11,930 nt of DNA from contig JAPTJF010000811.1 of NCBI GenBank assembly GCA_029339195.1, positions 1-11,930 on the forward strand. Reading direction: 5' to 3'. Positions 1 through 7,661 of the stretch are shown one piece after another. The position numbers and the translations under genes are program-made. This stretch comes from Micractinium sp. NFX-FRZ (Eukaryota > Chlorophyta > Trebouxiophyceae > Chlorellales > Chlorellaceae). A model generated the notes under the pieces. That model worked only from the letters and a program-made list of their open reading frames with translations, did not search any database and had not been told where the DNA came from. Each line of letters opens with the position of its first letter. Position 1 is the first letter of the stretch.

Positions 1-150
1 GAACTCTGCTTCGGTCTCGAGATCGGAAAACTTGCCGCCGCCCAGCGGCAGGTGCAGGTGCTTGATGGCAAGGTAGGCGCCCTCCTTGGCGGCGCCGGGC
101 GGGCGGGCGCTGCCGGGCAGGGCCGCCCAGCGGCACAGGTGCACCTCGGC
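1..150 (-). CDS. partial exon, protein-kinase-like N-lobe (tentative)
   Basis: This is an open minus-strand segment of exactly 50 codons that runs off the left edge. It begins after a good acceptor (GCTGCAG, 157-151). The translation contains a VHLCRW strand, then YLAIKHLHLP, then FSDLETEAEF. This order resembles kinase beta-2, beta-3 with the VAIK-type lysine, and the start of helix C with its glutamate. The glycine-rich loop is not visible and the catalytic loop would lie outside the window, so the kinase call is inference from one short segment. The same frame stays open upstream to an ATG at 255-253, so an unspliced start there is an alternative. A possible exon at 377-304 ends in phase 2 and does not join this one directly. 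Confidence 0.4.
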
Positions 151-1470
151 CTGCAGCGGCGGCACAGATAATAGAGCACATGTTATGAAGTGGTCGCACG
201 GCACGGCCAGCCCCTGATGCCTGGGCCACAGCGCAATCACAGATTGACGGGCCATGAGGGCAGATGGCGAGCGCCACCGTTGACCCGAGCATGCCAAGCG
301 CACCTGGCCTCCGCCCAGCACCGCTGTTGCTTTGCCAACGTTGTGCACCACTCATCAATGCCGTACTCTGGCAGGTCCTGTGCGCAGAGTGGGGGGCAAC
401 GGGGCAAGGGTGGTGAGGCATGCACGGCGGCACGCGCAGCACCCAACAGACACCCACAACCGCCTGGCCTGCACCCGGCCTGCCGGCTCCGACCTCACCT
501 TGCAGGCTGCCGAACGCCTGCCCAGGCTAGAGCGAGGAGTACACACCAACTCGTTGGCCAGAATGACCCCACGGTCAAGGATCGGCGGGGGTGCGGCCTG
601 CGTGCGGCGGCAGGGCGGGGCGGGGCGGGGCGGTGGCGGCGGTGAGGTCAAAACACAAAGCTGCGCACCGCGCCCTTGCCACAGTCGAGTGCAGCGCATG
701 CTAGCAGGAGTCGGAGAAGTCGAGGTGCGGTGCGGGCGGGCAGCAGGCACGAATATAAGTTGCGAGAGAAGCGCGCACCGGCAGCCTGCTGCGGCTGGAT
801 CCTGCCATCGTGCACGCAGCCAAGCCCAATGCTTATGACGCAAGTGCCGCGGCGGGTTTGATTCCCTTGGTGGGTGGGCGGTCACAAGGGGCAACCCACC
901 CTGCATGTACCGACAATTTTGGACCACCCCCTGAATGCGTTCCAGACTGCTCCCTGATATGTTAGATCAACTTTGCAGGCTCCAGAAGCCTTTTGACCGC
1001 CGGCTGTTCTCGCGCCGCCACGTCAGTGCTGCTGTTCTCGGCGGTACCGCAGCTCGGCAGCCTAATTTCATTGTGAATGAATCTAGAAAAGAAATCGGGG
1101 CAGCCCGCGAGCCCCAAGCGGCCCGACGGGAACCGGTCCTCGCCCCGTCTGTCGGAGCAAAAGGCAGCTGAGAAGTCGCTAGAATTGGATCTCAATCGCA
1201 CGTTTCAAATTTGGGTATTGCGTCAAGGACGAAATGAGCGACTTCTGAGGCGGACGGGAGCACAGCACGCCCGCGCCCAGGCGCAGCACGGGCCTGCTGT
1301 GGCCCGGCCAGCACGTCTCGGCTGACCAACATCGAATCGCTCCCAAAGCTGCATCTGAGCTTATTACATACTATACACAAGATTTCAGCGGGCAGCGGCC
1401 GCTCCAGAGCCGGGCCCAAAATCATTGCCAGGGTTGCCCCTTGTGATGGGCGGCATGGCCTACGTGGCTG
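151..1470. other. left flank, no gene resolved
   Basis: No convincing complete gene is visible here. Two minus-strand pieces have exon-like borders. One is 377-304, reading DLPEYGIDEWCTTLAKQQRC after an ACAG acceptor and before a CAG/GTGCGC donor. The other ends at 499 with AAG/GTGAGG and reads back through ANELVCTPRSSLGRRSAACK. These two join in phase with each other, but not with the exon at 1-150. They may be 5' exons of the left gene or chance. The stretch from about 930 to 1470 is less G+C-rich, has only short unconvincing frames on both strands, and could hold the promoter of the left gene. I see no RNA gene. Confidence 0.4.
613..630 (+). repeat. G-run cluster, potential G-quadruplex
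   Basis: Four G-runs (613-615, 617-620, 622-625, 627-630) are separated by single cytosines on the plus strand, which fits a short-loop G-quadruplex pattern. Further GG steps follow to about 642. On the minus strand it is a C-rich tract just upstream of a possible exon. Folding in the cell is not shown by sequence alone. Confidence 0.5.
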
Positions 1471-1480
1471 CTAGCGTGCT
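1471..1480. repeat. left target-site duplication
   Basis: The sequence CTAGCGTGCT lies directly outside the left terminal inverted repeat and is repeated exactly, in the same orientation, at 7493-7502 outside the right one. Ten bases falls in the 8-11 bp range known for Mutator-like elements. The next base (G) also matches on both sides, but the 10-bp reading keeps the two transposon ends symmetrical (G...C). Confidence 0.95.
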
Positions 1481-1524
1481 GCACCACTGCCACCTACGCA
1501 CCCCCCTGTAAGGGTCGGCCGGCC
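1481..1524 (+). repeat. left terminal inverted repeat of the MULE
   Basis: It begins GCACCACTGCCACCTA, followed by CGCACCCCCCTGTAAGGG and a CGGCCGGCC palindromic block. Aligned with the reverse complement of 7448-7492 it matches at 43 of 46 columns. The differences are a missing TA after position 1496 and an extra T at 1515. Similarity stops after the GGCCGGCC block, so the repeat is short for a MULE. The repeat is the likely binding and cleavage site of the transposase. Confidence 0.93.
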
Positions 1525-2010
1525 ACGGGAGGCACGCTCAGCCTCGGGAGGCTTTTGCCACTATTCAAACACGTTCTTCTGTTACATTTTGCGTTCACAG
1601 AGCCGCCTGGAGGCCTCTGTTTCGAAGAAGCCGTCACCGCGCTGCTCAACCAAGCATCTCCAGGTGCTCTATAGCGTTGCTACATCTTCTTACGTGGTTT
1701 TAAACCGCTGGCGATTTGCTGCCGGCTTCCAGCGGTGCCAAGGGAGTGACTGGGTTCAGTGTTGAGCGCTGTGCAAGCTTCTGTGGCATGTGCTTCCTAC
1801 ATATGCTGCGTAGAGGTATAGGGATGCATATATTACACTTGAAGCGCACCGAAATGGCAGCAACACAGGCAAGTGAAATGCTTTCCAGCACTGAGGCCTC
1901 GCCCCAGCCCTGCCGGCCTTTAAAAATGGTACTCAGATGTCCATGATGTTGAATTGAATGCTGCTGCGTCCTCCCGAAACCCTGCTATAAGCGCCGCTGC
2001 CGCCGGCGCC
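1525..2010 (-). other. MULE 3' non-coding region with TGTAA candidate poly(A) signal
   Basis: This is the non-coding stretch between the transposase stop codon (2013-2011) and the left terminal repeat. It is less G+C-rich than the coding part. On the minus strand a TGTAA lies at 1586-1582, about 425 nt after the stop. TGTAA is the usual polyadenylation signal in chlorophyte green algae, so it is a candidate end for the transposase transcript. Only short, weak reading frames occur here. Confidence 0.45.
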
Positions 2011-5000
2011 CTACCGCTTGTAGCGGCGGTGCGCGCCGGTGCGCTGCGTTGTGCCGTTGATGTTGCCTGGAATCGTTGGCCCCCGGGTCTGTGCGCAGGA
2101 AAAGAGGACGGGGGATTGAGTTAAAAGCTGTGGGGACCCCTGCCCGTCGCACTGCGGCATGCTTCCTGCTCTCCCCCTGGTCGCTCAACACCTTGCAAGG
2201 TACAACAACAGCTCAGTTCGCACCTTCTCGCTCCGCCGCCCCCGCTTGGCCTGCGGCTTGAACTCGTCACCGTAGTCGCCTGCTGTCTGCTGCTGCATCA
2301 GTGAGCGCTTGCGGCTGCTCTGGCGGCCTGGCAGCAGCGCCGTGACCTTGCGCTGGCCCTCCGGACGGCCCTGCTGCCTGCGCACAATCTTGCCCGCCCG
2401 TGCGGTTGTGGGCGGCAGCTGAACTGCCACCAGTGCCGCCTCTGCCTCCTTGCGCAGGTCGGCAGACTTCTGCAGCAGCGCCTCCCGCTGCTCACCCTCG
2501 GGCATGGCTGCGTAGGCACGCTGGACATAGGCGGCATCTTTCCGCAGCTGCGCCATGCCGGGGTCAGCATTGCTCACCGCCTTTCGAATGGCTGCTGTTG
2601 TCGACTGCTGCATGCCCAGCAGCGCCGCCATCTCCGCCTTGCCCCAGTCCTCCCCCAGAGGCTCCATGCTGCACTGCTGAAAGGTGCGCTGCTGGTTGAT
2701 GTTGATGCGCTGCAGTGGGGCACAACAGAGTAATGCTCAGCTTGGCTGCATTGTGTTGCCCTCTTGCATCCTTCCTGCCTGCTTGCCAGCCTGCCCCTGC
2801 CGCCTCGCATTGGATGCCGGCTCAGAAGGCGAGTGCCTGCTTGCCTGCCTGCCCGCCTGCCCTCCCCGCCTTCTACTCTGCGAAGCACGAATCCCACGCA
2901 TGAGTTTGCTCACCTGCTCGCCATCGGCCCCCTCCGTGTGCAGCTCGCCCGTGAGCAGCTCCACGCCTGCAAACTCCGGCAGCTGTGCCGCTGCCAGCAG
3001 GTGGCAGCAAGTGCCGTGCATCATGTGGCCGTGGCAGGTGCAGCAGCCATCCTGCGGCCGGAAGATGACAGGCTTCAGCAGGTCTGCCAGCGCGGTGCAG
3101 GTGCACACCCCCGTGGTTGCGTCGACGCGGATGTTGCCGTGCTCCACCAGGTACGTGGCTGCTGCCGCACACAGGTTGGGGGTGTAGCCGACAACCTCGG
3201 CTGCCGCCTTGAGGTGCACGCACACGGCACCTCCTGCGGGGCATACACCAGGAGGGCGAGTAGGCAAGGGGAGGGAGGGAAGGTGAGGTGGGAGGCAGTG
3301 GCATGGGTGGGGGAGGCGGGGCAAGGGGACGGCCATTGCCTTGCCCTGCTCTTTTGCCCAGCATTTGAGATGCTTTGCTTTTGCAAGCTGTGCCTCCCCC
3401 AGCCCTCTGCCACCCAGTTCTTGTGCTCCCTAACCTCCATTCAAATACTCACCGCTGAACCGGCAGGTGCAGCTGAGGTCACCCAGGCATGCCTTGGCGT
3501 CGCCACGGCCACCAATCTTCTTCACAGCTGTGAGCCCCGGCATCCCCGCCACATCCAGCGCCGTCACCGCCCCGCCGGACACCAGCTCCGCCAACATGTC
3601 CTCCACACGCTGCACCTGCCGAAGCTGGTCGCTGCGCACCCGCCCCGCCAGCTGCAGCTCCCGCTGCTTCATCGTGGAGGCCACCCACACACCCAGCAGC
3701 GTGTCAACCAGCTGCTGGATGGTGCACTGCGTGTTGCGGTTCAGGTGTGTGTACTTGAACAGGCCCCAGCCGCGCTCTGTGAGGTTGGTGGTGTTGGCCG
3801 CCAGGTCCAGGATGCTCAGCCGCCCAAACCATGCCCAGCGCTCGGCGCAGCCCTCCCAGTTGTCCTTCATGTTCTTCACCACCTTGGGGTGGGCGGCCTC
3901 GTGGGCGGTGTAGAACGCTGCCAGCTGCAAGGTGGGGGAGGTGGGAGGAGGGAGGAGGATGACGTGAGATCTGGGGCCTCTGCATGCTATGCCATGCTGT
4001 GGTGCACTTCCGCTCGCCTCGCTGCTGGCATCCCCGCCACCTGGTGCAGCTGCTGTGTTGCCTCGTGCGGCACACACACCCCGTGTGCCCACCCACCTTG
4101 TCCTCGAACAGCTTCCTGTCCCGCATGTGCGCCAGCCCTGCCAGCTCCACCATCACGCTGTGCTGCATGGCCTTGCCGGTGACGCCGGAGTCGCTGAGCC
4201 GCACAAACCGCTCCCACTCCTGCAGTGACGAAACGCGGCAGGCAGTAAGGCGCAGCATGGTGCTGGACTTTGTAGTGCAGGTGCAGGGGCACTCGCAGGC
4301 TGCTGAAGGCACTTGCTTCCCCACCCGACCCCCACCCCCCACCTGCAGGAAGTGGAAGTAGCACAGCAGGTACCCCTCGCAGTCTCCGGTGAGCTCCAGC
4401 TGCCGCACTGCCGCCATCTCCTGCCGCGACTTGTCAATCACAATGTACCCGTACTTGAAGTCGGGCTTGCCACGGGCCCGCGCCTGCAGCAGTGGTGCCA
4501 TGGGGTGGGTGCATGCAGCTGCGACGGCCGGCCCAGCAGCCTTGCAGTGTGTCGGGCAATTCCAGACAGGTGGATGTATCAGCAAAGCAGGCAAACAGGC
4601 GCATGCATGACAACAGGTGCCTGGGGTAGTGTGCACAGCTCCTCTTGCAGCTCACCCCTTCCTGCAGCGCCCGCAGGAACTTCTCCAGCACCTCTGCCGT
4701 GTCGGAGCTGGAGATCATGAAGCCCACTGGCAGGCCGCGGCCGTGCTCGTCCGCCACCTGTGGCATTGCAGGCAAGCGTTGCATTGGCAGTCAAATGCAC
4801 TCTTAAACAGTGTGGCGCTGTACTGTCCTGCCATTCTAGCGGGCCGCATCTTCCTTTTTTCAGCATCCCTGCATTCAGCCCCGGCTGCTTGGCAAGATCT
4901 CACCGTCGCCGCTTGGAGGGGGAAGTTGGGGCCGTTGGTGCCGTAGGTGGAGTCAGAGGAGATGACGCGGCCGCCCAGCTGCCCCAGCGCCACTCCTTGG

Positions 5001-6742
5001 AAGTCTGTCTGCAGGATGATGATGAGCGGCTGGTGCAGGCCGTCCTCACGCTGTATCGTAATCACCGGCTGGCCCCCGGTGGCGGTGCCGGTGCCGTCGC
5101 AGCGCTCCCTCAGTGGCTGGTAGAAGAGCACCCAGCCCCGCTTCTCAAGCTCCTCCATCTGCGCTGCCACGGCCGCTGCATCGCTGGTGAGGCTGTACCC
5201 TGCATCCCGCCGCATCTTCTTGCGCACGGCGTACACCTGGCCCAGCGTGATGCTGAACCGTGCGTCGCTGGCTGCCACCAGGGAGCCGCTGCTGGGGAGC
5301 CCCATTGTGCCGGCCTGTGTTGTCACGCGCCACCACGCCTGGTACGGCTTCACCCCGCACTCCAGCAGCAGGTGCACCAGGGCCTCCACCGTGGGGTCCA
5401 TCTTGAGCTGGGCACGCTCGTCAGGGCTGCATGGGTCGTGCCCCTGGTGCTTCTCCATCTCCCACACCTCCACAGTGCCGCTGCCAGCTGCATGCCGCAG
5501 CTGCAGCTCAAAGGGGCAGCCGTGCTTTGCCTTCACACACTTGTAGTTGATGAGCCAGCTGGACTCTGCCTTCTTCTGCAGGCGCCCCCTCATGCTGTCG
5601 ACGTCGCCGGGCTCTGCAGCATGGGCAATGTGAGGGGAAGCATGGGTTGACATCATGCTGGCTGGAGTAAAAGGTGCATGTGGTGAGCATGTGCTGGCTG
5701 CGTTCCTGCGGGTGAATGCTGGCAGGCCGCTGGCTGTGTGCTCCTGCGGGTGAATGCTGGCAGGCAGCTGGCTGTGTGCACCACCTGCATGGACCCCTTT
5801 GCGAGCTGCACTGCCGGCGAAGAATGCATGTGCCTACTGCACTTCCCACGCCTGGTCACCCCCTTCACTGCCTTGTGTTTCCCTGCGTACCTTTGAGCAG
5901 GTATGCGAGGCCCTCCACCTCCACGTCCGTCAGGTCATCGATGCGGCGCTGCTTGGTGAGTACGGAGACCCACAGGCTGGCAGCAGGGTGCCTGCGGACC
6001 AGGCGGCAGGGCTTGTCCGGGCGGCTGCAGTAGGCGTGCACCCAGCCGAGCATGTCCTGCAGCGGAACCTCTGCATCCACACACCGCGGCTCGAAGTGAT
6101 CGAGTATCGCGTCGGGGTCAGGTGGGTCCACTGCATGCAGCCGCTCCGATGGGATGGCCGATATGTGGTCGGCTCCATCCAGCTTGCACTGCCACTTGTC
6201 GCCGCCCTGCAGGGAACCAGAGAACACGGCAGCATGAGGGTGAGCAGGGCGGCAGCATGCGGGGCAGGGCGCAGCTAGGGGCACAAAGGTTCAAGAGCAG
6301 GCAGGGCAGGGCAGGGAGGGCTGGCAGGATGGGGCGTTTCCAACTAGGGGCACCTGTTGACAGTCTGCTTGCCACGCACACACCCATGTGCCAGTACCAA
6401 CCACCCCTGCCCTAACATGTGCCCACCTTTGTCACAGTGACGCCCTCTGTTCCCTTGTGCGGGCCCACCATGACCACGATGCGCTGCCCGGCGCTCTGCG
6501 GTACGTCGCGGGCGACATGGTAGATGTGACTTAGCCACAGGTAGGCCTCGGAGACAGCCGTAGTGCGCTGCCCACGCTCAAACCTGACGCACCAGCGGCG
6601 TGTGCCGTCAGCTGCAGGCGGGGCAGCATCGGTGATGATGCCGTACCCCCGGCAGTTGGCGTGGTGGGAGGCGTCATACACAGAGGCGCCGAGGCAGAAC
6701 TCAGCTTGTTGCTCCTGCCATTCAACCTCCTGCTGCTCCTCT

Positions 6743-6775
<33 letters not shown>

Positions 6776-7110
6776 GCCTCTGAGTCGCCGGCATTGCCAC
6801 TTCCCTCGCAATTGCGGATGATGAAGTTGACTGCAGGGCGGGTGTTGCAAGAGGAGCTCAAGAATGCGGCGGTGCAGCCCAGCAGATGTCTCGCGCCGCA
6901 GCCTGCAAGACCACACCCCCACAGGCAGGCAGCTGCAACCTGCGGGCACGCAGCCTGCGTACCTCGGCGGCGTGCAGGCTGTGCGGCTAACCGCGTGCCC
7001 GCCGCCGACCGCAGTCCTGGGCGGCCCGCTGCATTTGAACTCAGCATGGCCTGCGGCCGGAGGGCCGGGCTGCCGCCACAGTGCAGCAAAGATGATGTGC
7101 ATGCCACCAT
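2011..7110 (-). CDS. MULE transposase, 11 exons, full length
   Basis: This is the transposase expected to bind the terminal repeats and catalyse cut-and-paste transposition in the nucleus. Exons on the minus strand are 7110-6963, 6830-6427, 6206-5891, 5613-4904, 4757-4656, 4483-4343, 4219-4097, 3924-3453, 3233-2914, 2709-2224 and 2088-2011. All introns are GT-AG, all phases agree, and the total is 3300 nt (1099 residues plus TAG). The order of parts is: Q-run 70-79, KOW-like motif 164-212, C2H2-type WRKY-GCM1/FLYWCH-like finger 315-348, DDE core with D510, D577, CYFH 601-604 and E698, SWIM finger 870-883, and a basic tail near 1061-1099 that may be a nuclear localisation signal. I see no frameshift or internal stop. 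The start is uncertain: ATG 7110 or ATG 7047 (1078 residues), both in frame. The first intron (132 nt) is open in frame, so it could instead be coding. The family call is firm; exon ends are read by eye. Confidence 0.9.
2089..2223 (-). other. last intron of the transposase and 3' exon choice
   Basis: Read straight through, exon 10 would end a few codons later at a TGA (2187-2185). Splicing from AAG/GTGCGA (2224/2223) to the GCGCACAG acceptor (2089) instead joins in phase to a 25-codon tail, TRGPTIPGNINGTTQRTGAH followed by RRYKR and TAG at 2013-2011. The tail is basic and continues the charge pattern before it, so I prefer the spliced form. Confidence 0.65.
2761..2885 (-). repeat. CCTGC-type simple repeat in a transposase intron
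   Basis: The intron at 2913-2710 is dominated by irregular CCTGC/CTTGC/CTGCC copies on the plus strand, so the plus-strand frames here are rich in Cys, Leu, Pro and Ala. This is simple sequence and not a gene. Confidence 0.7.
3001..3042 (-). other. SWIM zinc finger of the transposase (residues 870-883)
   Basis: The segment reads CTCHGHMMHGTCCH, which matches the SWIM pattern C-x-C-x(n)-C-x-H with C870, C872, C881 and H883. SWIM fingers follow the DDE core in many MULE and FAR1-type proteins, so the position is as expected. Extra Cys (869, 882) and His (873, 875, 878) crowd the motif. It probably contributes to DNA or protein binding. Confidence 0.8.
3775..4954 (-). other. DDE catalytic core of the transposase (D510-E698)
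   Basis: This is an RNase-H-fold MULE transposase core spread over five exons. The first Asp is in VISSDSTYGTN (D510, codon 4954-4952). The second is in YGYIVIDKSRQE (D577, codon 4435-4433) and is followed by CYFH at 601-604, the C-x2-H element known from MULEs. The catalytic Glu is in NTTNLTERGWGLFK (E698, codon 3777-3775), matching the family pattern TTN-x-x-E. Spacing is 67 and 121 residues. All three residues are present, so the enzyme could be active. Confidence 0.85.
5438..5557 (-). other. WRKY-GCM1/FLYWCH-like zinc finger of the transposase (residues 309-348)
   Basis: The segment holds NYKCVKAKHGCPFELQLRH, then EVWEMEKHQGHD. Cys315, Cys322, His345 and His348 form a C-x6-C...H-x2-H arrangement. 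Fingers of this shape lie upstream of the DDE core in many MULE and FAR1/FHY3 proteins and bind the terminal repeats. The finger class is inferred from residue spacing and position. Confidence 0.65.
5704..5779. repeat. two tandem 38-bp units in a transposase intron
   Basis: Units 5704-5741 and 5742-5779 each start TCCTGCGGGTGAATGCTGGC and differ at one base (C versus A at unit position 25). They lie inside the 277-nt intron 5890-5614 and do not touch either splice site. The single difference points to a recent duplication by slippage or unequal exchange. Confidence 0.85.
6123..6489 (-). other. KOW-like motif of the transposase (residues 164-212)
   Basis: Across an exon junction the protein reads GQRIVVMVGPHKGTEGVTVTK, then GGDKWQCKLDG and IPSERLHAV. 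This matches the KOW pattern: beta-strand, G-x-x-[KH]-G-x-x-G turn, second strand with a hydrophobic-charged pattern, short third strand. KOW motifs bind RNA, DNA or protein in ribosomal proteins, NusG/Spt5 and KIN17-type proteins. A second small beta-rich stretch (GASVYDASHHANCRGYGIIT to CVRFERG, about 97-134) precedes it and could be a related SH3-like barrel. The intron 6426-6207 splits the motif in phase 0. Confidence 0.55.
6742..6771 (-). repeat. CAG repeat encoding a Gln run
   Basis: Nine CAG codons and one CAA on the minus strand encode ten glutamines (residues 70-79), followed by a Gln/Glu-rich stretch. Q-runs are common in algal nuclear proteins. The tract is likely to vary in length between copies. 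Confidence 0.9.
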
Positions 7111-7447
7111 GATGTAATGTATCAGACCATGCAGGCACCTGCAAGCAGCATGGGATGGGGTCACCTCACAGTGGCGGCGGCGGCGGCAGTGGCACCGGGT
7201 TTGAATGACCCACAACAGGCAGCTTCGCAAACGGGCCGCTGCCCGCTTTAATCTCTTTTATCAATAACACACCGCGAAAATAGCACCATATGAGCTCCGA
7301 AACGCGCCTCACCCGGCAGCTTTGGCGCCCTGACAGACCGGCCTGCTTGAATGGAGGCTCTTTACGCTCTTCTATGCGTTGATTTTTAAACCCATTCACA
7401 CGAAAAGAATGTCAAAATCGAGCTCAGCAGGCTGCGTTCATCATTGG
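7111..7447 (-). promoter_or_regulatory. MULE 5' non-coding region, presumed transposase promoter
   Basis: This lies between the right terminal repeat and the first candidate ATG. It is more A+T-rich than its surroundings, notably about 7248-7292 and 7378-7420. TTTAAAAAT lies near 7391-7383 and TTATTGATAAAAG near 7268-7256 on the minus strand. Either could serve as a TATA-like element, but no spacing evidence fixes the transcription start. A GGC/GCC trinucleotide run is at about 7173-7188. Confidence 0.35.
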
Positions 7448-7492
7448 GGCCGGCCGCCCTTACAGGGGGGTGCGTATAGGTGGCAGTGGTGC
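7448..7492 (-). repeat. right terminal inverted repeat of the MULE
   Basis: The reverse complement starts GCACCACTGCCACCTATA and ends in CGGCCGGCC, pairing with 1481-1524 at 43 of 46 aligned columns. The outer edge at 7492 abuts the right target duplication. On the minus strand it holds TGTAA at 7464-7460. Confidence 0.93.
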
Positions 7493-7502
7493 CTAGCGTG
7501 CT
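7493..7502. repeat. right target-site duplication
   Basis: CTAGCGTGCT is an exact direct copy of 1471-1480 and abuts the right terminal inverted repeat. Together the two copies define the insertion site. Confidence 0.95.
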
Positions 7503-7661
7503 GACCATCCCTTGTGAGACTCCTGCCCTGCTAGCATTCCGACACTACCCTGTGGTTCATATTGTGCAAGTTAGAGGGACGCATCTGCTCTCGAGCGGCT
7601 CCACCGCCACCGCCACCACGTTATTTTTCAGGATTCTCCACGGCGGCAGCCGGTACCACCT
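7503..7661 (-). other. 3' flank of the right-hand gene
   Basis: This is the 159-nt stretch between the stop codon of the right-hand gene and the transposon insertion. It contains a GGTGGC-type run (about 7600-7618, minus strand). I see no TGTAA here on the minus strand; the nearest one downstream of the right-hand gene lies inside the transposon end at 7464-7460. Confidence 0.5.

Larger units (their letters stand above)
1481..7492 (-). mobile_element. complete autonomous Mutator-like element (MULE)
   Basis: This is a 6012-bp class II transposon. It has terminal inverted repeats of 44-45 bp, flanked by a perfect 10-bp direct duplication of the target, and encloses one transposase gene on the minus strand. 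About 0.5 kb of non-coding sequence lies between the gene and the left end, and about 0.4 kb between the right end and the gene. All expected parts are present: both ends, the target duplication, an open transposase frame with the DDE residues, and a SWIM finger. No ULP1-type protease and no captured host gene is visible. The strand given is that of the transposase. Inference: a recent cut-and-paste insertion that may still be able to move. Confidence 0.93.

Noticed and set aside
355..927. Minus-strand open frame of 190 codons in the left flank
   Set aside because: It is mostly Pro/Arg/Cys-rich filler with no motif. Only its last part (before 499) has an exon-like end, so I did not call it a gene.
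1192..1425. Minus-strand open frame with a Met start in the left flank
   Set aside because: Short, no recognised motif, and no in-phase splice partner found.
1441..1470. Longer target duplication or extended terminal repeat outside 1471 and 7502
   Set aside because: Only a short CCTTGTGA match occurs in both flanks at different distances from the insertion, which is expected by chance.
1985..2191. Alternative last exon frame rich in Arg/Gln/His
   Set aside because: It would need a donor at AG/GTGTTG and the acceptor at CCAG before GCAACA. The model with donor 2224 and acceptor 2089 has better splice signals and gives a compact basic tail.
2764..4182. Long plus-strand open frame of 472 codons
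   Set aside because: It lies antisense to transposase exons and introns, and its translation is Cys/Pro/His/Leu-rich without domain features. The minus strand carries the DDE and SWIM motifs with consistent splicing.
4760..5650. Plus-strand open frame of 296 codons
   Set aside because: It is antisense to the largest transposase exon (5613-4904). Its openness follows from high G+C and the codon bias of the real strand.
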